DNA of 64,000 nt. Origin: Nostoc sp. C052 (lineage in GTDB: Bacteria > Cyanobacteriota > Cyanobacteriia > Cyanobacteriales > Nostocaceae). The stretch lies in contig NZ_CP040272.1 of the NCBI RefSeq assembly GCF_013393905.1, forward strand, positions 3,530,001-3,594,000, given 5' to 3'. Below, in pieces: positions 8,342 to 17,636 of the stretch (its first letter is position 1; each line of letters starts with the position of its first letter). The notes beneath the pieces are model-generated. The model was not told the origin of the DNA, did no database searches, and saw nothing but the letters and a program-made list of their open reading frames with translations. The translations under genes and the position numbers were made by a program.

Positions 8342-9898
8342 TTATTTCTCTGGATTAGACTTTTCTCTGTTTTCCTTCACTTGACGCAATACTTCTACTA
8401 ATTTTTGATCGGATTCAACCGAGGGTGTAGCCAGACCCTTATTGACTCTTGGCAGCAATAAGGCTTCGGAATTAGTAGCTGCCGATGAAGGCGTGGACTG
8501 GTTATTTTTGATTTTAAGTTCAGATAATGGTTTGGGAGTAGCTGCCGGTGAGAACTCAGGTTGATTGCCATTGACTCCTGGTGTAGCTAATGGTTTCAGA
8601 ATACCTGTCGGTAAGGACGTAGGCTGGTTATTTCTGATTCGCAAATCAGGTAACGGTTTAGAAGTAGCTGCTGGTAAAGGCGTAAGCTGATTGTTATTTA
8701 TTCCTGGTGTGGATAATGAAGAGGGCTTTTGCTCTTGAGTAGTCTCAGTGGTATTGTTAGTGCTGTTTTGGAAACGTAGGTTAAAGGGATAAGAACTAAT
8801 CTGTTTATCTCCCTTAGGGGATTGCTTGTTGAAGTATTCTCTTGCTTTTAGTTGCAATTCCGGGGAAATGAGCTTGTCTTGAAACTTGATATCTAAGACC
8901 TTACCATCAGGATCTACAACCAATACACCCAAAACGGCACCTTGAAGATTCGGCCGATCTGTGGGTAATGTTTGGCGAATGACTGGTTTTTGTTCAGCGT
9001 TGGGGTATTGTTGCTGGACTTCTTTTCTCAGGTTTGCGTAGGAGTCTAGCTGTGCGATCGCCTGTTGAGTTCCTTTCACCGATAAATCAGGTCTCTGAGG
9101 TGTGATTCCCCTACTTCCGATTAAAGCAGCTCCATTTCTTGGCGCTTGCTTTAGAGAATTTATCAGCGGGTTTTGAGCAATTCTAGACGCATTATTAACT
9201 GGTTGCGTCATTGGCGAAGTTATATTTCCCTGTGCTGCTGCAATGGGGGTAGTGTTAGAGAATGTTGGAGATTGGGGATTCCGCAGAATATCATCTGGTA
9301 TTTTCTGTGACTGCAATTCTGGCAATCTATTTAGAGCTAGCGGCTTAGATGGCTCATAATTGCTGGCAATATTATTACTGGTAATATTATTACTGGCAAT
9401 ATTATTGACACGAGGAACCGATGGAGAAAATTTGGCGCTGGTATTGTATCTAGAACTGTCAAATTTAGAGGCGTCAAATCGCAAATTATCACTAGGAATC
9501 ATCCGCAAAGACTGTCTTGTAGGCAAGGATGAGACTGAATAGTTATTCGATGATGCGGGTAACGGAGGCAGTACGAATTGGCTGGATGGCGGTGGCGCTA
9601 ATGGAGTTAATCCAGTTTGGGGGCTAAGGTTCGGTGCCGAAAGTGGTGCTACTGGAGGAAATTGTTGTAAACCGACTTGGGGCGTGGTTTGAGGCAAGCG
9701 GTTTTGGTCGGCTTGGCTCAATTCCAAAAGTCCGACTGTTTTGGATGATGCTGTTTCTTTGGGCTTGTTAGACTCCATAGGCATCAATGGCACAATCATG
9801 GCGATCGCACCGTGAATACCAAGGGAGGCTATAGCTGCTATCCCAATTGGTTGGCTTAAGATTTCTGGTATATTTTTCAGCAGGGAGACGTAAGACAT
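8342..9898 (-). CDS. TonB-like energy-transducer family protein, Pro/Asn-rich
   Basis: The 518-residue protein has one N-terminal hydrophobic helix (about residues 17-40). Next comes a long low-complexity stretch rich in Pro, Asn, Ser and Gln, including a short NNIxSNNI repeat at about 167-180. Near residues 320-380 a small folded domain occurs (LQGAVLGVLVVDPDGKVLDI...LQLKAREYF...YPFNLRF), which resembles the C-terminal domain of TonB. More low-complexity sequence follows, with recurring 'NNQxTxLP' units. The layout of anchor, periplasm-spanning linker and TonB-like domain suggests coupling of inner-membrane energy to outer-membrane transport. That is inference. No ExbB/ExbD genes are nearby. 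Confidence 0.65.
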   Translation of the reverse strand: MSYVSLLKNIPEILSQPIGIAAIASLGIHGAIAMIVPLMPMESNKPKETASSKTVGLLELSQADQNRLPQTTPQVGLQQFPPVAPLSAPNLSPQTGLTPLAPPPSSQFVLPPLPASSNNYSVSSLPTRQSLRMIPSDNLRFDASKFDSSRYNTSAKFSPSVPRVNNIASNNITSNNIASNYEPSKPLALNRLPELQSQKIPDDILRNPQSPTFSNTTPIAAAQGNITSPMTQPVNNASRIAQNPLINSLKQAPRNGAALIGSRGITPQRPDLSVKGTQQAIAQLDSYANLRKEVQQQYPNAEQKPVIRQTLPTDRPNLQGAVLGVLVVDPDGKVLDIKFQDKLISPELQLKAREYFNKQSPKGDKQISSYPFNLRFQNSTNNTTETTQEQKPSSLSTPGINNNQLTPLPAATSKPLPDLRIRNNQPTSLPTGILKPLATPGVNGNQPEFSPAATPKPLSELKIKNNQSTPSSAATNSEALLLPRVNKGLATPSVESDQKLVEVLRQVKENREKSNPEK

Positions 9899-10315
9899 GG
9901 CTGTTATCGTTCACTCGACTCAGTTGCAGTTGACTAGCGATTTTCTCTTTCCGACTATATTTTAATGTCTTGTAAGAGATGCGTTTCTCTAAGGAAATAG
10001 TAACTTCCTCTGCTGGCAATCAAAACGCCAAAATTGCCATTTATTCAAGTTTCTAATTAATCAATGACGCTATATCATAATCTTCAAAATTTGAACTTGC
10101 TAAAGAGATATTTGAAAAATTACTACTTTTGATTTCTTATTTTTATGACGCACCCAATTAAACCTAATTAAAATTAATATCTGGGATATTTATAAAGTTT
10201 AAGTAAACGCACAAGTCTGGGAAAATCACAACTTCAGCAGATGTTGCCTTGTTATTTTTACTGGTTTCCAGTCAACTACGCTCCTGTAACAGATGGCACA
10301 CTTGCTGATCCAAGA
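9899..10315. other. Intergenic region without recognised genes
   Basis: I see no plausible coding frame or hairpin here. It should hold the promoter of the TonB-like gene on the minus strand, but no convincing -10/-35 pair stood out. Confidence 0.5.
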
Positions 10316-10515
10316 CTAGTCCCTATGTGAAAATACTACCACATCGGCAGCCCCTAAAACTGTTGCAAATTGTACAATTTTATGAGCATTCTCGTTCTAA
10401 ACCCCACCAAAGCTATTTGGGTTTCTATCAAAGGAGTTAGCGAATCAGAAGATCGCAATTCTAGCTCTTGAATCATGACTACTTCTTCGACCAAAAAGTT
10501 CAAACCCTCAATCAC
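10316..10515 (-). pseudogene. Frameshifted fragment of an unrecognised gene
   Basis: On the minus strand, one frame reads IEGLNFLVEEVVMIQELELR and on through LTPLIETQIALVGF. After a frame change near 10400 a second frame reads NENAHKIVQFATVLGAADVV and ends FSHRD then stop. Both halves look protein-like, while the alternative frames at each place are closed. One small insertion or deletion would join them into a single C-terminal segment of about 65 residues. There is no good start codon or ribosome site. I do not recognise the family. Confidence 0.4.
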
Positions 10516-10532
10516 TGCATCAAAAATTTAAA

Positions 10533-11228
10533 ATGCCGTTACCGACAGTTATTTTACCTGGATATCTAGAAAGCGCGATCGCTTATCGCCAACTAGAACA
10601 ATCTTTACAACAGTTAGATTTTCCCACCGTTACAGTGCCACTGCGACGGCGTGACTGGTTCCCCACTCTCGGAGGAAGACCCGTAACACCAATTTTGCAA
10701 CAACTCGATCGCACAATCAAGCACACATTACTGCAATATAATGCTACTCAAGTTAACTTAATTGGTCACTCAGCCGGAGGTTGGATATCCCGTATTTATA
10801 TGGGAGAAAAACCCTATTTGGGACGCGGTGGTGTCAAACCATTTCTCTGGGAAGCACATCCCCTGGTTGCTAATCTCATCACCTTGGGTACACCTCACAT
10901 TAGCCAAGAACGCTGGACGCGCTTCAATCTCGATTTTGTCACCAATAACTACCCAGGAGCCTTTCACAAAAACGTTCGTTACATTTGTGTGGCTGGCAAA
11001 ACTATCTTTGGCCAAAGGCGGCCTGGTAGTTGGTTAGCTTACAGCAGTTACCAATTAACCTGTGGTCAGGGTAACACTTGGGGAGATGGCATCACCCCCA
11101 TTGCAGCTGCTCATTTAGAAGGTGCAGAAAATCTGGTGATTGAAGGTGTCAGACATTCTCCCAGAAGTCCTGGGATTTGGTACGGTTCAGCAGAACCTTT
11201 AAAAGCTTGGGTGCAATATCTAATTTAA
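10533..11228 (+). CDS. Lipase-like alpha/beta hydrolase
   Basis: A 231-residue cytosolic protein with no signal peptide. The oxyanion-side motif LPTVILPGYLES opens the fold. The nucleophile elbow is GHSAGG (Ser at about 89). A late acidic residue (GDGITP) and His (GVRHSP, about 209) complete a likely Ser-Asp-His triad. The fold resembles triacylglycerol lipases and PGAP1-like hydrolases in cyanobacteria and chloroplasts, which act on membrane glycerolipids. The substrate is unknown. It stands alone between the frameshifted fragment and the cytochrome b-like gene. Confidence 0.8.
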   Translation: MPLPTVILPGYLESAIAYRQLEQSLQQLDFPTVTVPLRRRDWFPTLGGRPVTPILQQLDRTIKHTLLQYNATQVNLIGHSAGGWISRIYMGEKPYLGRGGVKPFLWEAHPLVANLITLGTPHISQERWTRFNLDFVTNNYPGAFHKNVRYICVAGKTIFGQRRPGSWLAYSSYQLTCGQGNTWGDGITPIAAAHLEGAENLVIEGVRHSPRSPGIWYGSAEPLKAWVQYLI

Positions 11229-11328
11229 AAAACTTTATCTTTTTCTGACAAATGCAACATTTATTAATATTTCTTAGCTAAAATTGTAACAAGAATAAAT
11301 ACTTAGTTAAGAACAGGAGGGGTGAACC

Positions 11329-11931
11329 ATGCAAAGCACCCAGTTCGATCAGATTTTGCGACGAATAGCGACGATATTATCGGTCGTGATTTTGACTCTG
11401 TGTTTAATTTATGTATCTAGCGGAGTTCTACTGTCTTTTTACTATGAACCGACAGCAGGCGGGGCTTATAACTCCTTAAAGATGATTAATACACAACTAC
11501 CATACGGCTGGTTGTTTTGGAGAGCGCATAACATTGCTGGTAACGCGGTAATTGCGATCGCCTTAATTCAAATTGTGGTGATGTTTTTAGGTAGGCAATT
11601 TCGCCAGAGTTGGCTCACAGCTTGGATTAGTGGGATTCTGTTGACCCTAAGTGCGATCGGGCTAGATTGGACAGCGATGATTTTGGATTGGACTCAGGAA
11701 GGATACTGGCGTTTTAACATTGAGCTAGGAACTATCGAAGCTATTCCTTTCATTGGTGGCCAACTGCGCGACATCCTAACCGGCGGTGGAGCTATTAACA
11801 CAGTTACCGTCGAACACCTTTACACAATACACAGTTATCTGATTTCGGTGGCCACTCTAATTCTGGCCATAGTGCATTTCTCTGCTTTACTCTGGCAGGA
11901 ATCGCAAGTGGAGTTAGAAGTTAGGAGTTAG
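11329..11931 (+). CDS. Cytochrome b6-like membrane protein (PetB paralogue)
   Basis: The 200-residue protein aligns along its length with cytochrome b6: FYYEPT matches FYYKPT, the first-helix haem His is His67, GYW follows the second loop, and the late pair is His168 and His183, spaced 15 as in PetB. In PetB the helix-B ligands are spaced 14 (H86/H100). Here the position corresponding to H100 is Gln81, and the Cys that binds haem c(n) (C35 of PetB) is absent. Only the b(p)-type pair is intact. It may carry one haem b and act outside the b6f complex. It is not next to petC or petD. ATG 11329 follows AGGAGGGG. Confidence 0.85.
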   Translation: MQSTQFDQILRRIATILSVVILTLCLIYVSSGVLLSFYYEPTAGGAYNSLKMINTQLPYGWLFWRAHNIAGNAVIAIALIQIVVMFLGRQFRQSWLTAWISGILLTLSAIGLDWTAMILDWTQEGYWRFNIELGTIEAIPFIGGQLRDILTGGGAINTVTVEHLYTIHSYLISVATLILAIVHFSALLWQESQVELEVRS

Positions 11932-11941
11932 AAGCAATTCA

Positions 11942-12005
11942 ATTTTAGATTTTGAATTTTGGATTTTAGATTGAAGGAAAAATCTAAAATCTAAAATCTA
12001 AAATT
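11942..12005. terminator. AT-rich inverted repeat between convergent genes
   Basis: TTTTAGATTTTGAATTTTGG is mirrored by repeated AATCTAAAAT units. It separates the cytochrome b-like gene and the antiporter, which end toward each other, and probably serves as a two-way terminator. Confidence 0.55.
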
Positions 12006-13884
12006 GGGCGAGGGATAGGTCTTCAACCTCCGGTAACTTTTCTAAAGAGAGGGGAGTGGATTGGGTGGCACCAGATAAACGTTTTAAAAGGCTAGGTCTG
12101 GGGTCATGTAACAGATAAATAATGCGATCGCCAATTTCCCAATCTTGGTTAGCTGGCATTACCTGTAAACGTTCTTCTCGTTCTATCAATAGCGGTATCA
12201 ATACCCCAGTCCGAATCTTTTCTTGGATGTGATCGCATTGAGTAGAAAATTCCAACTCATTTAGCGTGGTCGTCCCCAATTTAACTCGCCCATCATTCAA
12301 ATATTCATTCCAAGTTTTAATAGCTAAGTCTGGGATAAAAGCTTGATTAACTTTATTACTAGCTGAGTTACTCGCTTGCGGATCGCGGGGGAAAACAGCT
12401 AAAACACGTGGTGGATTAAACTCTTCAGCAGCTCGTTGAGCCAAAACAAAATTCACCTCACCATTACTCGTCATCGCCAAAAAAGTACCCATAGAAGCAA
12501 GTCCGGCCTCTTCCAAAACAGCAGCATCTAGGGCACTGCTGGCAATCACCCGGAGATTTTGCGCCTCAGCTTGTACAAGACATTCGGGGTCAGTATCAAT
12601 CATCACAACGTTTTCTCCCCGTTCTTGAAAGAACCGGGCAATCAAAAGACTTAAGGGATTACAACCCACAATTACTGCCCCAATTGCGTCTTTAGAGGTG
12701 ATTTGCAGCAATTTAGCAACCCAACCAGCTGTTAGCCCTTGACAGACAACAGTCATGATAATTGTGAGGAATACCAGAGCTTTGATGGAATCACCGCCGT
12801 TAATGCCGCGCTGTGTCAGCGAAATCGCAAAAAAAGAAGCTACGGAAGCAGCAACAATTCCTCTTGGCGCAACCCAGCTTAAAAATAATTTTTGTCGCCA
12901 GTTTAGATCGCTGTTCCAGGTACACAAGAGAATATTAATCGGGCGAACGACAAACATTAGTACCAAAACAGTAAATAAACTACCCCAACCCAAAGCAAAC
13001 ACACTCGCAATGGATAGGTCAGCAGCTAATAAGATAAATAGCACCGAGACGCTGAGAATTGTTAGCTGACCCTTAAAACTTCGTAAAAGACGTTCTTCTG
13101 GGACTGAGGAGTTCGCAAATACTGCTCCTGCAACTACTGTTGTCATTACTCCCGATTCACTGCGGATCATTTGCGATAAGGTAAACAGGCTCCAAAGAAT
13201 CGCCAACACCACTAAATTTTTTAGTTCAAATGACAGAAAACTGGCGCGTTTGAAAATCAAACTCATCAGATAACCGCCAGCACCACCAATTGCTGCACCA
13301 ACACCCAAACGCATCAATAAACCAGTGATCGCATTAATGGGGTCAGCATCGCCGTTCAAAATCGTATCGAGGACAACGAAGGCGAGGATAGCCCCTACAG
13401 GGTCGATTAAAACCCCTTCCCCTTCCAAAAGTGTTGCTACTTGCCGATCGACATTAATTTGTTTAAGCAAAGGGCCAACGACCGTTGGGCCTGTCACTAC
13501 AACTATGGAAGCGTAGAGAAAAGCTATGTTCCAGGGAAATTCCCCCAGCCAGTGGGCTGCCATACTCCCACCAAGTAATGTGATTAACGTTCCTTGAGTG
13601 ACAAGCAATTGCAGGCTAACTGAAACTCTGCCTAATTCTCGTAGATCCAAGTTAAGTCCGCCCTCAAACAAAATTATTGCCGTTGCGAGGGCGACAATAA
13701 CTTCTAGCCCAGTGCCTAGCGAATGGGGATGCAATAACCCGATGCCATCAGAGCCAAACAAGATGCCCAACAGCAATAACAAGACGATGCTGGGTACACG
13801 AAGGTATGCGGCTAGCACTTGGGCGCTAATACCCGCAAAGACGGCGATCGCCATCTGTATAGTAATTTCAAAAGATGCTTCCAT
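11998..13884 (-). CDS. Na+(K+)/H+ antiporter, CPA1 family with TrkA-N/TrkA-C regulatory part
   Basis: 628 residues. The first 400 or so form 12-13 membrane helices of the NhaP/CPA1 fold, with the segment GEGVLIDPVGAILAFVVLD carrying the acidic transport residues, and GPTVVGPLL before it. A cytoplasmic TrkA-N type Rossmann segment follows (AVIVGCNPLSLLIARFFQERG, then VMIDTDPE). It should bind NAD(H) or a nucleotide. A shorter C-terminal domain (LPLLIEREERLQVMPAN) resembles TrkA-C. The role is pH and sodium homeostasis at the cytoplasmic membrane. Confidence 0.9.
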   Translation of the reverse strand: MEASFEITIQMAIAVFAGISAQVLAAYLRVPSIVLLLLLGILFGSDGIGLLHPHSLGTGLEVIVALATAIILFEGGLNLDLRELGRVSVSLQLLVTQGTLITLLGGSMAAHWLGEFPWNIAFLYASIVVVTGPTVVGPLLKQINVDRQVATLLEGEGVLIDPVGAILAFVVLDTILNGDADPINAITGLLMRLGVGAAIGGAGGYLMSLIFKRASFLSFELKNLVVLAILWSLFTLSQMIRSESGVMTTVVAGAVFANSSVPEERLLRSFKGQLTILSVSVLFILLAADLSIASVFALGWGSLFTVLVLMFVVRPINILLCTWNSDLNWRQKLFLSWVAPRGIVAASVASFFAISLTQRGINGGDSIKALVFLTIIMTVVCQGLTAGWVAKLLQITSKDAIGAVIVGCNPLSLLIARFFQERGENVVMIDTDPECLVQAEAQNLRVIASSALDAAVLEEAGLASMGTFLAMTSNGEVNFVLAQRAAEEFNPPRVLAVFPRDPQASNSASNKVNQAFIPDLAIKTWNEYLNDGRVKLGTTTLNELEFSTQCDHIQEKIRTGVLIPLLIEREERLQVMPANQDWEIGDRIIYLLHDPRPSLLKRLSGATQSTPLSLEKLPEVEDLSLAQF

Positions 13885-14211
13885 GTTGTAGATTTTGAGC
13901 GATTTATTTCAAAATCTTTTGTAAAAAACCGTAGATATTAACTCTACAGGGTACAACATCATACCCTTTGTTCCTTGTTGTATTTAGCGTTTTTTCGATT
14001 TGTATATCCTCCTAAATCGCCAGCATCGTTAACTGACAAACTCTGCGGCTGACCGCAGCAGCATCTACGAACTTCTTTTTTTGTCTCCATATCCTTGTAT
14101 CCTCTTTCAAGCTTTCGCCTCCACCCAGTTTAGCTGCCACAAACTTTTTTTGGCAAAACCTGTTGACAACTGCGAGGAAATTGGTTAACTTATAAAAGGT
14201 CTGAGTCTGAT
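13885..14211. other. Intergenic region upstream of the antiporter and tRNA-Glu
   Basis: Divergent spacer. TTGACA at 14163-14168, with an AT-rich TAACTTATAAA segment at 14186-14196, could be the tRNA-Glu promoter; the -10 match is imperfect. No coding frame was seen. Confidence 0.4.
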
Positions 14212-14284
14212 GCCCCCATCGTCTAGAGGCCTAGGACACCTCCCTTTCACGGAGGTAACGGGGATTCGAATTCCCCTGGGGGTA
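14212..14284 (+). tRNA. trnE: tRNA-Glu (TTC), stand-alone
   Basis: Canonical 73-nt cloverleaf. The acceptor stem is GCCCCCA with TGGGGGT, the anticodon loop CTTTCAC, the T-arm loop TTCGAAT, and the discriminator A. CCA is not templated. Besides translation, this tRNA supplies glutamyl-tRNA for tetrapyrrole synthesis. It differs strongly from the second tRNA-Glu(TTC) inside the array at 21271. Confidence 0.97.
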
Positions 14285-14380
14285 CTTAAAAACAATAAAA
14301 ATAAAAAGCAAGAGCTTTTTGTTTGAAGTTAAACGATAAAAACCATCATCCAGCAACACTCCTGAATGATGGTTTAACTG

Positions 14381-14968
14381 TTATACATACGGTTCTTTGC
14401 TGGCTAGTTCTTCTACACGTTGGTGAATAGCTAGGAGATTTAACCGCAAATCTTTACTCAGGCGATTTTCAATAATTCCCACTGGCATAGTGAGTTTAGG
14501 CCAAACCTGAATTGTGTAGGACAAATTTGTTCCTATATACTCACCGAAGGAATAAGGCTCTAAGCACCAGCTACCAGAAAAGCCTTTAAAATCTCCCTCT
14601 ACCATGCGGAAATTAATTGTTTTGGGAAAGCATTCTTCCAAATCCAGAACTACTCGCGCACAAAAGTTGAAATTCAGTAAGCGTTGGGAGCCTACTTGCT
14701 CCAGTCGAATTCCACCATTGGGATGCTCGATTAGGCAACTCTTGGCGAGGTTGGGGAGGAAGTCTGGTAAGGCTTCATAATTTGTCAGAACCTTCCAGAT
14801 TTGCTCCACTGGATGGGGAATTTGGACTTTAGCACTAATTTGCCGCTGTCGCTCTGCTATTTTCTCAATTTGAATTTCTACCTGAGCAAGCAAATCCCCT
14901 TCTAGGTCGGTGTCATCAGTGGAAGACTGCAAATCAGCGTTCTCTGTTGTGTTCTGTTTTTTAGTCAC
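14381..14968 (-). CDS. SRPBCC (polyketide cyclase/dehydrase-like) protein
   Basis: A 195-residue soluble protein. After a 50-residue acidic, low-complexity N-terminus, the START-like helix-grip fold begins at SAKVQIPHPVEQIWKVLTNYEALPDFLPNL. This is the characteristic opening of the coenzyme Q-binding/cyclase family. It ends with the long C-terminal helix SKDLRLNLLAIHQRVEELA. Relatives in cyanobacteria and chloroplasts bind lipids, quinones or pigments; the ligand is unknown here. The gene begins 8 bp after the kinase-like gene at 14977 on the same strand, so they are probably co-transcribed. Confidence 0.8.
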   Translation of the reverse strand: MTKKQNTTENADLQSSTDDTDLEGDLLAQVEIQIEKIAERQRQISAKVQIPHPVEQIWKVLTNYEALPDFLPNLAKSCLIEHPNGGIRLEQVGSQRLLNFNFCARVVLDLEECFPKTINFRMVEGDFKGFSGSWCLEPYSFGEYIGTNLSYTIQVWPKLTMPVGIIENRLSKDLRLNLLAIHQRVEELASKEPYV

Positions 14969-14976
14969 TTTCAGAA

Positions 14977-17040
14977 TTATGGTTTGCTTTCGTCAGAAAA
15001 TTGGGGCAGAGTCAGGGTGAAGCAAATTTCGCTTTGTTCAGAATCCGAGATGGGGAGACTTTCAACTGCGATCGCTCCATTCAAGTGCTGCACTAAAGAC
15101 TTGACTAGAGCAAGTCCCAAGCCTGTCCCTGGAGTCCAACGCCCTTTTCCGCGACGGAACTTGTCAAAAATATAGGTCGCTTCTTCTTCAGAGATCGCGC
15201 GTCCTATATTCGTCACCTTTATGATAACTTGATCGATTTGTTGATCGACTCGGTGAGCCGCTTCCAGGCGGACTATTGTATCCTGCTCTGAGTATTTACA
15301 AGCATTTGTTAATAATTCTTGCAGGATTCGGTCAAAACTCTCCAGTTCTGTTTGCAGTTTTAGCGAATCTTCTGGTAAATCTACAGAAATCCTTAATCCC
15401 TTTTCGCCAAGTTTTTTCTCAAAAGATGCTGCTATATCCTGGATTCTAGTATTTAAATCTATAGATTGTAATAGCGGGGCTTCGTGAGGCGACTCTAGTT
15501 TCTGGAGTGTCAACAAGTCATTAATCAAGTTGATTTCCTTGGAACATTCTTGCTCAAGGATATCCAGATATCTAACTTGACGCTCTGGTGCTATTCCTGG
15601 CAAACGCAAGTTGCGAATTGACATCAGCATATTTGTCAGGGGGTAGCGTAGGCGATCGCTCATGTTACTCAAAAATTCATCTTTGAGTTCATTAAGTTTA
15701 CGTAACTGCTCAACATACTGCCGTGTTCTTTCATGCAGTTTCGCTTGAAGTTCCAGACTACTCTGAAGTTTCGCCGTCCGTTCATCTACCAAAGTTTGCA
15801 CTTGGCGCAATGTCTGTGACTGAATTATGGCGTTACTCACATGAGCAGAAACCATTTCTACAAGATTTAATTCTGCTGGTTGCCAATTGCGAATCACAGA
15901 TTGCTGTAGCACCAAGAATCCTAAGATTTTACCTTGGCTCTCTAATGGCACTAAAAGTACCGCCGGCAATTCCTCAATTGCAAATAATGGGGCCGCTGTC
16001 AAGGTTTCGTTTTGGTCTGTATAGTCATCAAAGATTACTGCTTTTCCAGAATCCATGAAGGCACGCTGGCATAAACCACACTCTGAAATCAAGAAAGACT
16101 GAGCTAAGGTGTCTGGTTTACTAGTGCGGGAATTTTGTGCTTCCCTAGCCCATTCACCAATCACAGTAGCTCTTGCTTTGGGAATTTGTTTTTTAGCTTG
16201 AGTCCTAAATAGTGGATCTGTATATTTCAGTGATATGAGCAAACCCCGATCTGCCTGTAGAGATTCGGCAGTAGAGGCGATAACTAACTGGAGCATTTGA
16301 TTAAGCTCCAAGTTGCTGCGACTTAATACGGTCAGTTGCTTGATCAAGCTTTGATGCTGCTTGCTCTTTTGCACGTACTGCTCTTGATGAGCAATTAGTT
16401 GAGCTTGTGCCACTCTAGAAAAAGCGATCGCACAAGCTGACTCCACATCTTTGAGCAATTGTTTTTCTGATTCACTCCATTCATAAGGTTGGAATTTAAT
16501 CAGATTAATCACTCCGTTATTATTGCCACCAAACCGAGTGGGAATTGCCAAAACCGCTTTTATCGGTAGTGGCAAATATTGACACCCAATTACCAGACTG
16601 TTCTGAATGATGGAAATGTCTTCAATAGTCAATGGTTGGGCAGCACATTGCAACACTGGCGAGTGCATAAGTAACTGTTCCATCGAAAACATTTCTTCTG
16701 GGTGTGGCAACCCTAGATATTCATCAGCACACCAATTAGTAGTAGCTGCTTCGTCGGATGTTTCATCCGCCACTGAAACCAAGCAGCAGCAATCTACTTG
16801 AAAAGTAACTCCTAGTAATTGGGCAATATCTTGCAGCATCAATGCCGTAGCAGAGCTATTGGCAATGATTTGGTTAATTTGTTGTACCAACTGGCGGGCA
16901 CGTTCTTCCTGATGCTGCATCAGCTTGACTTGGTAATGTTGTAGTCGATCTATGTCATCTACGTAATGTGGCGGCGATGATAAAGGCTTCTTCATTCTTG
17001 GCACGCCCTTGGATAATAACCCCATTGTTCTTGCACCCAA
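14977..17040 (-). CDS. GAF-domain sensor histidine kinase-like protein lacking the H-box histidine
   Basis: 687 residues: an N-terminal coiled region, two GAF-like domains (about 50-210 and 235-400), a dimerisation helix, and an HATPase domain with N-box LQELLTNACKYSEQ and G2 box GTGLGLALVKSLVQHLNG. The usual H-box FLxxxSHELRTPL reads FLSNMSDRLRYPL, so the phospho-acceptor His is Asp462. The changed codons lie exactly in a HIP1 octamer (15652-15659). The protein may sense through its GAF domains without autophosphorylating. ATG at 16995 (MKKPLSS) is a reasonable alternative start. It lies upstream of, and is likely co-transcribed with, the SRPBCC gene. Confidence 0.85.
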   Translation of the reverse strand: MGARTMGLLSKGVPRMKKPLSSPPHYVDDIDRLQHYQVKLMQHQEERARQLVQQINQIIANSSATALMLQDIAQLLGVTFQVDCCCLVSVADETSDEAATTNWCADEYLGLPHPEEMFSMEQLLMHSPVLQCAAQPLTIEDISIIQNSLVIGCQYLPLPIKAVLAIPTRFGGNNNGVINLIKFQPYEWSESEKQLLKDVESACAIAFSRVAQAQLIAHQEQYVQKSKQHQSLIKQLTVLSRSNLELNQMLQLVIASTAESLQADRGLLISLKYTDPLFRTQAKKQIPKARATVIGEWAREAQNSRTSKPDTLAQSFLISECGLCQRAFMDSGKAVIFDDYTDQNETLTAAPLFAIEELPAVLLVPLESQGKILGFLVLQQSVIRNWQPAELNLVEMVSAHVSNAIIQSQTLRQVQTLVDERTAKLQSSLELQAKLHERTRQYVEQLRKLNELKDEFLSNMSDRLRYPLTNMLMSIRNLRLPGIAPERQVRYLDILEQECSKEINLINDLLTLQKLESPHEAPLLQSIDLNTRIQDIAASFEKKLGEKGLRISVDLPEDSLKLQTELESFDRILQELLTNACKYSEQDTIVRLEAAHRVDQQIDQVIIKVTNIGRAISEEEATYIFDKFRRGKGRWTPGTGLGLALVKSLVQHLNGAIAVESLPISDSEQSEICFTLTLPQFSDESKP

Positions 17041-17177
17041 CCTCTTGGCATATTCTTCACCTTTAGTTGTGTTGCTACACCTTGATAATTGACAAATTTT
17101 GTGTGAATACTTTCTCTCACCTGTTATAGCCCTTTTCTATCTCAGATGGCCAAATTTCCCCTGTATCAAGCAAATTG

Positions 17178-17363
17178 CTACATTGGTACATAAGTAATAG
17201 AATATTTAAGATATCCTATAAATGCTTCTGTTAGCTTATTTTTAACTGCTCTATCTGGAAATAATTTATTAACTTTATCCTGTCGGTAAGTATACATAAA
17301 CCGTAATTTCTCTGGAATTCCAGCAAAATTACCCTTTACATCACGTAAAATTACGTAACTCAC
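17178..17363 (-). CDS. Possible small hypothetical protein
   Basis: A 61-residue frame with a mixed charged/aromatic composition (EKLRFMYTYRQDKVNKLFPDR). No family recognised and no clear ribosome site. It may be a remnant or a chance frame. It is the only candidate in the 17041-17636 gap apart from the hairpin at 17579. Confidence 0.25.
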   Translation of the reverse strand: MSYVILRDVKGNFAGIPEKLRFMYTYRQDKVNKLFPDRAVKNKLTEAFIGYLKYSITYVPM

Positions 17364-17578
17364 TCTATAAAGTTTTATTACATTTATTTAAAAACTTAGT
17401 AGGTTTAACAGGCTACTCGTTGATCTCCGTAACTCTCAGTAAAATATTGAGTGCTGAGTAATGAGTGATGAGTGAGTAGTTACTATTGTCTCCCCAGTAC
17501 CCAGTCCCCAGTTATTCTTTCATTCAAGGCTTTTGAAACTTGTTTCATCGGGACTGCCTTTCTTGATAGCTAAATTTT

Positions 17579-17620
17579 GAATGCAGCCCAGTTATTAGTA
17601 AAAATAACTGGGCTGCATTC
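17579..17620. terminator. 18-bp perfect hairpin, likely terminator of the gene at 17637
   Basis: GAATGCAGCCCAGTTATT at 17579-17596 pairs perfectly with AATAACTGGGCTGCATTC at 17603-17620 over a 6-nt loop. It starts 17 bases after the minus-strand stop. There is no long U tract, so it could also stabilise the 3' end. Confidence 0.6.
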
Positions 17621-17636
17621 GTTTGAATATAAAAAA

